10,825 nt of DNA from Actinomycetes bacterium. GTDB taxonomy: Bacteria; Actinomycetota; Actinomycetes; Mycobacteriales; Mycobacteriaceae. Both the position numbers and the translations under genes were made by a program. Location: assembly GCA_022600695.1 (NCBI GenBank), contig JAHZJY010000023.1:1-10825 (forward strand), read 5' to 3'. Shown here one piece after another: positions 1 to 6,536 of this stretch (position 1 is the stretch's first letter; each line of letters starts with the position of its first letter). The notes under the pieces are model-generated. The model was given only the letters and a program-made list of their open reading frames with translations. It was not told the DNA's origin and made no database searches.

Positions 1-1
1 G

Positions 2-1465
2 GACCGTCGCTCGGCTTTGGACGCCCTGATGGTGCTGCCGTCGGGGGCATCGAGATGGCGTTTCACCGTTCTGATGTTCCTGTCGAGCATGATCGCGGCG
101 GTCGGCCTGCTGCAGAACTCGGTGGCGGTGGTGATCGGCGCGATGATGATCGCCCCGCTGATGACGCCGATCATGGGGATCGCAGCCTGCCTGATCATGG
201 GATGGGGACGCCGGCTGCTGCAGGGACTGACGTTGGTCACGGTGTCGGCGGTGGGAGCGATAGCGGTCGGTTGGCTGTTCGCGGTGGCGCTACCCGCCAC
301 CGGAATCGGATTGCCGGACCAGGTGATCGAACGCTCCAGCCCGGATATCCGCGACCTTCTGGTCGCACTCGGCGCCGGGACGGCCGGTGCTTTCGCCACC
401 GTCCACAAGAAGATCTCGGTGGCGCTACCCGGCGTCGCGGTCGCGGTCGCGGTGGTCCCGCCGCTGGCGGCCGCGGGTGTGCTGTTGGGATACGGGCAGC
501 CCGAACTGGCCCGTGGCGCCGCCCTGCTGTTCGTGACGAACCTGGTCGGCATCGTGCTGATGGCGGCCATCGTGTTCCTGCTGACCGGTTTGGTCCCCGG
601 TAACAGATTCCGGACCCGGCGACGCCAGATCCTGGCCGCGCTGGCGACCGCCGCGGCATGTGCGCTCGTCGTCGCCGCCATTCTCACCCCCCGTTTCATC
701 GCCCTCAGCGGCCATGCCCACGATCTCAAGGTCGCCACATCAACCATCGCCCCGCTGCTCGGGCCGGGCGGCACCCTGAGCCGAATCAGCGCCTCCGGCA
801 GCAAGGTCCGCGTCGAGATCACCAGCCCCACCGAGCCGCCGCCGGTGCAGGAACTGGCCGAAAGGCTCAGCCGGGCCCTCGGCCACCCGGTCACCCTGCA
901 ATTGGGCTGGATTCCGGTGCAGGACCCGAAGCACGATGTACCCGCCCTTCCGCCACTGCCGCTGAGTGAACTCAGCCCCATCGTCGAGGATTGGCTGGCG
1001 GCCCAGGCATTGATCTTGCAGGGGCTCAGTTACCGGGCCGGGACGCTGGTGGTTTCCGCGTCCGGGCCCACGGCGCCGCAGAGTGCCGACGAGTTGACGA
1101 CGGCGATCGACGAGCGATTCCAGCAGCGGGTGCCGGTAAGCCTGTCCTGGATCCGCACCGCCGCGGCGACCGATCCCGACGAGGGCGAGTCGGCGCTGGA
1201 CACCGCGCGCGCCACAGCCGGGGAGTGGGTGTCAGACACCCCCGGCACCGCGGTCCTGTCGATCACCGGGTCGGCGACGGAAGTGACGGTGACCCTGATC
1301 GGGCAGGAAGAGCCGGATGTGACGTCTCTGAAAGCCGCACTGCGCACCGCACTACCTCTGGCCACCATCACCATTCAGTGGGTGTCCGGGGCCATGGTGG
1401 CCGTTGACCCGCCACCGCCCGCTCCCACACCGGGGACCGGTTCGGCGCCGACACCCCCGCGCTGA
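2..1465 (+). CDS. DUF389 family membrane protein, 5' partial
   Basis: The reading frame is open to the left edge, so the true start probably lies outside the window; the first in-window start codon is a TTG at 17 with no convincing ribosome site. Numbering from that TTG, about seven hydrophobic segments lie near residues 13-33, 36-62, 67-92, 111-129, 132-159, 168-194 and 205-231. The stretch VVIGAMMIAPLMTPIMG (38-54) is the typical DUF389 signature. DUF389 proteins are multi-pass membrane proteins of unknown function. Residues 233-460 are soluble and contain three similar units ending in LGWI, LSWI and IQWV (Trp 298, 378, 455), followed by a Pro-rich tail. The gene is convergent with the monooxygenase gene, 36 bases away, so the two are not co-transcribed. 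Family assignment is confident; function is unknown. Confidence 0.88.
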   Translation, partial: DRRSALDALMVLPSGASRWRFTVLMFLSSMIAAVGLLQNSVAVVIGAMMIAPLMTPIMGIAACLIMGWGRRLLQGLTLVTVSAVGAIAVGWLFAVALPATGIGLPDQVIERSSPDIRDLLVALGAGTAGAFATVHKKISVALPGVAVAVAVVPPLAAAGVLLGYGQPELARGAALLFVTNLVGIVLMAAIVFLLTGLVPGNRFRTRRRQILAALATAAACALVVAAILTPRFIALSGHAHDLKVATSTIAPLLGPGGTLSRISASGSKVRVEITSPTEPPPVQELAERLSRALGHPVTLQLGWIPVQDPKHDVPALPPLPLSELSPIVEDWLAAQALILQGLSYRAGTLVVSASGPTAPQSADELTTAIDERFQQRVPVSLSWIRTAAATDPDEGESALDTARATAGEWVSDTPGTAVLSITGSATEVTVTLIGQEEPDVTSLKAALRTALPLATITIQWVSGAMVAVDPPPPAPTPGTGSAPTPPR

Positions 1466-1466
1466 G

Positions 1467-1480
1467 CCGATCGGGATCGG
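1467..1480. terminator. Short inverted repeat between convergent genes
   Basis: CCGAT and ATCGG flank a CGGG loop, immediately after the DUF389 stop and before the convergent monooxygenase stop at 1502. It could act as a weak bidirectional stem-loop. There is no T-tract, and the 5-bp stem is short, so this is only a candidate. Confidence 0.25.
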
Positions 1481-1501
1481 ATGGATCAGGCTCCGCGACG
1501 C

Positions 1502-3727
1502 TCAGGACAGTGGAGTGGGCGCCGTCATGCTGAAGGCGAGGTGCCCGTGCCAGCCGGCCAGCAGCGCTCGTCGACCGGGCCTGAGCGCGCGTAAGTCGTC
1601 GGCCATCGGGTGTTCGCCGAGCTCCAGTTCACCACCGCGGAAACGGTATCCGGTGTCGCGATAGCGCTGGGTCAGACGGCTCACATGGGGTTCGCCGTTG
1701 AAGACGGAGTAGACCATCGAGGTCACCGGCGCCGGCGCACGGTGGCCGCGCTCCCGGACGCGATACCGCAGCACATCCTGGCCGTCCATCCGCAACCGGA
1801 AGGTGGCAGTACCGGCCTTCCGCTCGAACGTGATGTCCTCGACCGTCTTGGGAAAACCCCACATCCGCAGCCCGGCGTCCCGTGACAGTCCGGTGGTGAC
1901 CTGGAGCCGCCAGGCGAAGCTGGCGCCGCGTCCCCTGACGATGTCCGACCAGGTACTGAGATAGGGCACTCGGTCACCCGAACCGGCGGGGACCACGAAG
2001 AAGGCCTGGGTGGTCTCGTCGTACCGGCCGCAGTCGGTATCGGTGTAATGCACACCGGTCAGAGCAAGCACCCCGCGCCCCGGGGCCACCTCGGCGATAC
2101 GGAAGCCGCTGTCGGCGATCAGATCGTTGGCGCGGTCCGAGTCCACCAGGAACAGCCCCGTCGCGGCACTACCGTCGCGGAACTGGGTCGGGTATGTCAG
2201 GGTCCGGCCGTCGATATCGAAACCCTCGGCTGCGGGCTGGAGATCATATTCGTGCAACCCCGAATCGGCATGCAGCGCAGCGTATTCCTTGAAGGGGCCG
2301 GGAAAGAGAAACGGCGTTCGGCCGTCCGCGTCCTGGTAGTAGCTGCTGCAGGACGGCGATGCCCAGGAATAGCGGGGGAACCGCGGCGCGAGCCGGTCGT
2401 TGTAGGCCCTGTTCACATCCGGGTTGACGGCGAGTGATCGAACACCGGCCGCCTGCTTCTGACGTAGCAGCCCGACGATGGTCTCGATGTTTCGTTCCGC
2501 CGTCATGAAGTACGGTGCGTCCAGCGGGAGCCCATTGGGGCCGACCGCGAAGAAGTAGTTCGGGAAGTGCGGCACCGCAATACCTTTGAAGGCCTCGATC
2601 GACTTCCCCATGACATCGGCCAGGCTCTCACCGGTCTCGCCCACGACCTCGATCCGGTCGTAGTCGAGGATTCGGTAGCCCGTGCAGAAGATGATGACGT
2701 CAGCGTCGACCTGTCGGCCGCTGCCGGTGGTGATTCCACTCGGGCGCACAGCGCGCAGCCCCTCCGGAATGAGCTCGACGTTATCGCGCAGCAGCGCCGG
2801 ATAGAAGTCGTCGGACACCAGGCCACGCTTACATCCGTACGGGTCCGGCGGTGTGAGGGCGGCACGCAATTCCGGATCCGGAATCGCCTTGTCGATGAAC
2901 TTCCTGGCGCGCTTCTCGAATTGCGTTGCCCGATTGTGCCCCAGGGTGGCGGCCTCGTGGACCATGCTCATCAGTAACCGCTGGACCCGCCGGATCACGG
3001 TCATCGTGAACGGGAATCGGCGCCACCGGCGGCGCTGGGCGTCAGTGTAGAACTTTCGACCCCGGGGCATGATCCAGTTGGGAGACCGTTGTAACACCGT
3101 CAGCGATCCGGCGACCTTGGCCACCTCGGGGACGATCTGCACGGCACTCGCGGCGGACCCGACGATCACGACGCGCTTGCCGCTGAGCTCGACGTTGTCA
3201 TCCCAGCGGGTGCCGTGAAAACTCGCGCCCGCGAAGTCCTCGATACCCGGAACGTCCGGATAGCGGGGGGTGTGCTGGTTTCCCATCGCGTTGATGATCA
3301 CGTCATAGTCGAAGCGTTCGCCGGCGGTGCTCTCCAGCACCCAGTGGCCGTCGTCCTGATAGTGGGCGGCGGCGATCCGGGTGTTGAACCGGATATGCGG
3401 ATCGAGACCGAACTCGTTGGCGCACATCTGAAGATAGGCTTCGATTTCCGGTTGCTCGACGAAGCTGGCGGTCCAATCGGGGTTGGGCCGGTAGGAGAAG
3501 GTGTAGGCGTGCGCCCACACGTCACAGGCCAGGCCCGGGTAGGAGTGCAGGTGCCAGGTGCCGCCGACCGCGTCGGTGGCTTCGAAGATGGTGAAGGTCT
3601 CGAAGCCGTGCGCCAGCAGTTCGTGTCCGGTCGCCAGGCCCGCGGGTCCGGCACCGATCACCGCGATCCGTAGAGCGCGGCGGTCCGCGCGATTCGGGCC
3701 GCGGACCGTTTGCCGGGTCGCGGTCAT
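1502..3727 (-). CDS. Flavin monooxygenase (Baeyer-Villiger type) fused to ADC-like domain
   Basis: 741 residues, about 240 longer than single-domain flavin monooxygenases. The N-terminal FAD Rossmann motif GAGPAG is at 25-30. The Baeyer-Villiger fingerprint FxGxxxHxxxW[P/D] is matched exactly at 165-176 (FAGASFHGTRWD). A second, NADPH-binding nucleotide motif GSAASA is at 190-195, and the late motif CTGY follows. Enzymes of this type use NADPH and O2 to insert oxygen next to a ketone or to oxygenate heteroatoms. Residues from about 505 to 735 resemble the acetoacetate decarboxylase superfamily, with WGFPK at 623-627. Lys627 matches the position of the Schiff-base lysine of ADC, but the following residue is Thr rather than Lys. 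The ATG overlaps the SDR stop (ATGA, 3724-3727), implying translational coupling. The domains are clear; the substrate and the reaction of the C-terminal domain are unknown. Confidence 0.9.
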   Translation of the reverse strand: MTATRQTVRGPNRADRRALRIAVIGAGPAGLATGHELLAHGFETFTIFEATDAVGGTWHLHSYPGLACDVWAHAYTFSYRPNPDWTASFVEQPEIEAYLQMCANEFGLDPHIRFNTRIAAAHYQDDGHWVLESTAGERFDYDVIINAMGNQHTPRYPDVPGIEDFAGASFHGTRWDDNVELSGKRVVIVGSAASAVQIVPEVAKVAGSLTVLQRSPNWIMPRGRKFYTDAQRRRWRRFPFTMTVIRRVQRLLMSMVHEAATLGHNRATQFEKRARKFIDKAIPDPELRAALTPPDPYGCKRGLVSDDFYPALLRDNVELIPEGLRAVRPSGITTGSGRQVDADVIIFCTGYRILDYDRIEVVGETGESLADVMGKSIEAFKGIAVPHFPNYFFAVGPNGLPLDAPYFMTAERNIETIVGLLRQKQAAGVRSLAVNPDVNRAYNDRLAPRFPRYSWASPSCSSYYQDADGRTPFLFPGPFKEYAALHADSGLHEYDLQPAAEGFDIDGRTLTYPTQFRDGSAATGLFLVDSDRANDLIADSGFRIAEVAPGRGVLALTGVHYTDTDCGRYDETTQAFFVVPAGSGDRVPYLSTWSDIVRGRGASFAWRLQVTTGLSRDAGLRMWGFPKTVEDITFERKAGTATFRLRMDGQDVLRYRVRERGHRAPAPVTSMVYSVFNGEPHVSRLTQRYRDTGYRFRGGELELGEHPMADDLRALRPGRRALLAGWHGHLAFSMTAPTPLS

Positions 3728-4500
3728 TCCTGCCCCCGCGGGAGCAACTCCCCGGCGAGAATGCCACCGTCGGCGACGAACTCCGACCCGGTGATGTACC
3801 CGGCCTCATCCGAGGCCAGGAACAGGACCAGGCTCGCGATGTCCTCGGGCTCACCGGTCCGACCGAGCGGTACCCGGCGTCTGCTGTAATCGTCCAGAAG
3901 CTGGCGAATCTCCGGAATGTCGTCGGGGTTGCCGAGTCGGGTGTGGACGAAACCGGGGTGAACGGAGTTGACCCGGATTCCGATCGGGGCAAGCTCCAGT
4001 GCCGCGACCCGCGTCATACCGCGGACGGCGAATTTACTTGCGACATAGGAGAACACCAGATCCATCCCGATCATGCCGTCGATCGAGGAGATGTTGACGA
4101 TCGATCCGCCACCGGATCCCTCCATCGCCGGTGTTGCGGCCTTCATGCCCAGGAACACCCCGGTCTGGTTGACGTCGATCACCTTCTGGTAGTCCTCGAG
4201 CGACAGCTCGCGCATCGGCGACGGAATGACGATGCCCGCATTGTTGACCAGGACGTCCAGGCGCCCGAACACGGCGAGGGTAGCGGCGATCGCGCGTTCC
4301 CACTGATCGGGCGCGGTCACATCCAGGTTCACGAAACGGGCGGCCTCACCGATCTCACGCGCCAGGGCTTCGCCGTCCGCCTGCGCCACATCGGCGATGA
4401 CAACCCGTGCGCCCTCCCGGGCGAACAGTCGCGCCTCGGCATTGCCCATCCCACGGGCACCACCGCTGATCAGCGCGACCTTGCCGTCGAGTCGTCCCAT
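3724..4500 (-). CDS. Short-chain dehydrogenase/reductase, FabG3-like
   Basis: 258 residues, a normal length for a classical SDR. The cofactor motif is SGGARGMG (12-19), with Ser in place of the usual Thr. Asp37 at the end of strand 2 suggests NAD(H) preference. NNAG is at 86-89, with catalytic Asn111, Ser139, Tyr152 and Lys156 (YVASK). The overall wording, from GKVALISGGARGMG through SSIDG to TGSEFVADGG, resembles mycobacterial FabG3 (Rv2002), a hydroxysteroid dehydrogenase. The likely reaction is therefore NAD-linked oxidation of a secondary alcohol, possibly on a steroid-like or alicyclic substrate; that is inference. An AAGGGA ribosome site (4510-4515) precedes the ATG by 9 bases. It sits 45 bases after the upstream SDR and overlaps the monooxygenase start by 4 bases, so it belongs to the same operon. 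Confidence 0.9.
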   Translation of the reverse strand: MGRLDGKVALISGGARGMGNAEARLFAREGARVVIADVAQADGEALAREIGEAARFVNLDVTAPDQWERAIAATLAVFGRLDVLVNNAGIVIPSPMRELSLEDYQKVIDVNQTGVFLGMKAATPAMEGSGGGSIVNISSIDGMIGMDLVFSYVASKFAVRGMTRVAALELAPIGIRVNSVHPGFVHTRLGNPDDIPEIRQLLDDYSRRRVPLGRTGEPEDIASLVLFLASDEAGYITGSEFVADGGILAGELLPRGQE

Positions 4501-4545
4501 GCTGGCGTGTCCCTTCGGGTTTCGGTTCCGGCTGACGCCGGGCGG

Positions 4546-5376
4546 CTAATCGACGGCGGTCAGGGCAGGCAGTTCACGGAGACGCAGGGCCTCATAGCGG
4601 TGCCGGAGCTGGTCGGCGTAGCTCGGTCTGGTGGGTATCAGGAATGTCCCGGCCCGAATGCCGTCGATGACCGGCGCCACCACCTCGCCCGGTGCCATTC
4701 CCTGCGCGACGATCATGGCCAGTGCCGCGGCCGTCCCCTGTCCGTCCTCGGTGGGGTCGGCTCCGAAGCGGGCCGGCCGCGCACCGGCGGACCGGGCGAT
4801 TTCGGTGTCGAAGGCACTGGGAGCCAGGACCGAGGCACCGATCTTGGAGCCGACGGCGGCCAGGTCGTGGGCCAGGCACTCGGTCAGGGAGAACGCCGCG
4901 CATTTGGACACCACATAGGGGCCCGAGAACGGCGCGGAGACGAAGGCGGCCACCGACGCGGTGTTGAGGACGTGCCCCTCGGTGTCCTGGGCGATCATGC
5001 GCGGCACGAAATGGCGCAGGCCGTGAATGATGCCGTAGACGTTGACCCCGAAGGCCCACTGCCAGTCCTCGGCGCTGCGTTCCCAGCAGAGCCCGCCCTG
5101 AAACACACCGGCGTTGTTGACCAGCAGGTCGACCTGGCCGAATTCGGCGAAACAATCATCAGCCAGCGCCGAAACGGCCTCGGGGTCGGCGACATCCACC
5201 CCGCGCGCCACTGCGGCCGAACCGATACCGTCCGCGGTCGCCTGCGCACCGGCCGCGTCGATATCGACGATGACCACGCGCATCCCCTCGGCGGCGAAGC
5301 CGCTCGCCAGAGCCTTGCCGAGCCCGTTCGCCGCACCGGTCACGACGGCGACCTTGCCGTCGAGTTCCCCGATCAC
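4546..5376 (-). CDS. Short-chain dehydrogenase/reductase
   Basis: 276 residues, a classical SDR with a short C-terminal extension. The cofactor motif TGAANGLG is at 13-20, and Asp38 points to NAD(H). NNAG is at 86-89, with catalytic Asn111, Ser140, Tyr153 and Lys157 (YVVSK). The start is GTG; its first bases overlap the TGA of the upstream TetR gene (GTGA on the minus strand, 5376-5373), so translation is probably coupled to that of the repressor. It is only distantly similar to the neighbouring SDR, so the pair is not a recent duplication and may handle different steps or stereochemistries. The likely role is alcohol/ketone interconversion in the same pathway as the monooxygenase. The substrate is not predictable. 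Confidence 0.9.
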   Translation of the reverse strand: MIGELDGKVAVVTGAANGLGKALASGFAAEGMRVVIVDIDAAGAQATADGIGSAAVARGVDVADPEAVSALADDCFAEFGQVDLLVNNAGVFQGGLCWERSAEDWQWAFGVNVYGIIHGLRHFVPRMIAQDTEGHVLNTASVAAFVSAPFSGPYVVSKCAAFSLTECLAHDLAAVGSKIGASVLAPSAFDTEIARSAGARPARFGADPTEDGQGTAAALAMIVAQGMAPGEVVAPVIDGIRAGTFLIPTRPSYADQLRHRYEALRLRELPALTAVD

Positions 5377-6020
5377 GTGCCGCTACCAGCTGATGCGCCC
5401 GGATCCGGGGGAGAGAGCGTTTCGCCGAGCAGCCCGGCCATGGCCCGCGCTCGGGGCAGGACCGGAAACTCCGGCATGTGCACCCAACTGAGGCCCATCG
5501 CCGCGTAGGCACTGGCCAGCACATCGGCCAGGGTTTCCGCGGGAACGTCCGCACGAACCCGCCCGGCGGCCACCGAATCACGGATGAAGGCGACGAACGC
5601 CCCGTGGTACCCGTGGTCGCGATCTTCACCGGCTTCGGTGAAGGCCAGCGACTCGACCCGTGCCGCCAGTGCCCGCTCACCCGGCGACACCGACTGCAGG
5701 CGTTCCGCGAACCCCTCGAAGAGCAGGATCAGTGCGTCACCGATCCGGCCGGGGCGACTGGACAGTGCGTTCAACTCGGCCGAGATATCGGCCACCGCCC
5801 GTTCCCCGAGTGCGAGCAGCAGATCCGACTTGGCCGGGAAGTGGTTGAAGAAGGTTCCGTAGGCCACGTCGGCGGCTTCGCAGATCTCGGCGACCGTAGT
5901 CTCATCGAAACCCTTCTCGACGAACAACGTCTCGGCGGCCTCCAGAACGCGCCGGGAAACCTCCAGCCGCCGCCGTTCGCGGCGGGTCGAGCCCGCTTGC
6001 GGCATCTGCGCAGAAGTCAT
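5373..6020 (-). CDS. TetR/AcrR-family transcriptional regulator
   Basis: 215 residues, typical for TetR repressors. An Arg-rich N-terminus leads into the DNA-binding domain (about 19-66); the helix-turn-helix covers roughly 42-61 and contains TVAEICEAADVAYGTFFNHF, followed by KSDLL. The remainder is helical and variable, as expected for ligand binding and dimerisation. The ATG at 6020 has a GAGGA ribosome site 5-6 bases upstream; Met6 is an alternative start. It is the first gene of the leftward run and diverges from the NTF2-like gene. The palindrome at 6064-6080 is the natural candidate for its operator, which would make it autoregulatory and a joint repressor of both transcripts. The ligand is unknown; a pathway substrate is likely. 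Confidence 0.92.
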   Translation of the reverse strand: MTSAQMPQAGSTRRERRRLEVSRRVLEAAETLFVEKGFDETTVAEICEAADVAYGTFFNHFPAKSDLLLALGERAVADISAELNALSSRPGRIGDALILLFEGFAERLQSVSPGERALAARVESLAFTEAGEDRDHGYHGAFVAFIRDSVAAGRVRADVPAETLADVLASAYAAMGLSWVHMPEFPVLPRARAMAGLLGETLSPPDPGASAGSGT

Positions 6021-6040
6021 ATCCGTCCTCGGTCATGCCC

Positions 6041-6058
6041 GGTCCCGGTCGCGGGACC
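6041..6058. promoter_or_regulatory. Inverted repeat in the TetR gene leader
   Basis: Perfect 7-bp arms GGTCCCG and CGGGACC separated by GTCG. It lies 21 bases upstream of the TetR start codon and six bases inside the other palindrome. It may be an RNA stem-loop in the TetR leader or a second protein site. Function is unproven. Confidence 0.4.
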
Positions 6059-6063
6059 ACTGC

Positions 6064-6080
6064 TACTGTGTATCACAGTA
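6064..6080. promoter_or_regulatory. Candidate TetR operator (7-3-7 palindrome)
   Basis: TACTGTG-TAT-CACAGTA is a perfect inverted repeat midway between two divergent start codons (6020 and 6142), the usual place and size for a TetR-family operator. Each arm contains TACTGT, which fits the mycobacterial -10 pattern TAnnnT on its own strand, so the operator may overlap both promoters. An AT-rich stretch follows at 6082-6091 (AAATTTATAT), with another possible rightward -10. Exact promoters cannot be fixed by eye. Confidence 0.65.
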
Positions 6081-6129
6081 CAAATTTATATGGGGATCAT
6101 TTTTGGCCGTGACACCGGGCCGCCGGATG

Positions 6130-6135
6130 AGGGGA
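6130..6135 (+). promoter_or_regulatory. Ribosome binding site deciding the NTF2-like start
   Basis: AGGGGA stands 6 bases before the ATG at 6142. The upstream in-frame TTG (6103), GTG (6109) and ATG (6127) lack such a site, so 6142 is the preferred start. Confidence 0.6.
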
Positions 6136-6141
6136 AACACG

Positions 6142-6504
6142 ATGCCGAAGCCGGCCGCGCAGGTTTTGCTGGAGCGGTACTGGGAAGAAGTCAACAACCA
6201 GGGCAACCTGGAGCTGATCCGGGAACTGTGCAGCGACCCCATCACCCGTCACGACCCGGGCGGTATCACCGTCCTGAGCCACGACGAGCAGATCGAACGG
6301 GTCCGGGTCGGCATCGAACAACTCGGCGTACAGATCTCCCGGGTCATCACCCACGCCGACGACACCACGGTCACCTCGGTGTGGAACATGACCATGACGA
6401 AACACGACGACACGAAGATGTGCGGAATCGAGGTCTTCACCGTGGAGAACGGCAGGCTCGCGCACTGCTGGAACACTCCCTACGCCGAAGGCCATTGGGC
6501 CTGA
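6142..6504 (+). CDS. NTF2/SnoaL-like small protein
   Basis: 120 residues from the ATG at 6142, the usual size of a single NTF2-like (alpha+beta cone) domain. The opening YWEEVNNQGNLELIRELC (13-30), followed by a His-Asp-Pro at 37-39, is typical of SnoaL-like proteins, as is the alternating strand pattern near the end (VTSVWNMTMTKHD, CGIEVFTVENGRLAHCWN). Members include ketosteroid isomerase, limonene epoxide hydrolase, polyketide cyclases and many non-catalytic proteins, so a reaction cannot be assigned. It is divergent from the TetR gene and shares its putative operator, so it is probably co-regulated with the SDR/monooxygenase operon and may act on one of its intermediates. It is convergent with the BcsB-like gene, with 24 bases between the two stops. 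Confidence 0.8.
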   Translation: MPKPAAQVLLERYWEEVNNQGNLELIRELCSDPITRHDPGGITVLSHDEQIERVRVGIEQLGVQISRVITHADDTTVTSVWNMTMTKHDDTKMCGIEVFTVENGRLAHCWNTPYAEGHWA

Positions 6505-6521
6505 ATGATGCGGCAGGTGTC

Positions 6522-6536
6522 GGGCTGATCAGTCCC
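6522..6536. terminator. Small palindromic element between convergent genes
   Basis: The perfect 8-bp palindrome CTGATCAG (6525-6532) is flanked by GGG and TCCC and overlaps the stop codon of the BcsB-like gene. A short bulged stem is possible. There is no T-tract, so terminator activity is uncertain. Confidence 0.2.

Noticed and set aside
3724..5376. The two adjacent SDR genes as a tandem duplication
   Set aside because: They share only general SDR motifs; cofactor motif, loops and C-termini differ widely, so recent duplication is not supported.
3943..5508. 521-codon open frame on the + strand opposite the two SDR genes
   Set aside because: Low-complexity Gly/Arg/His/Asp-rich translation with no family features, lying antisense to two clear SDR genes. 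Long antisense frames are expected in high-GC DNA.
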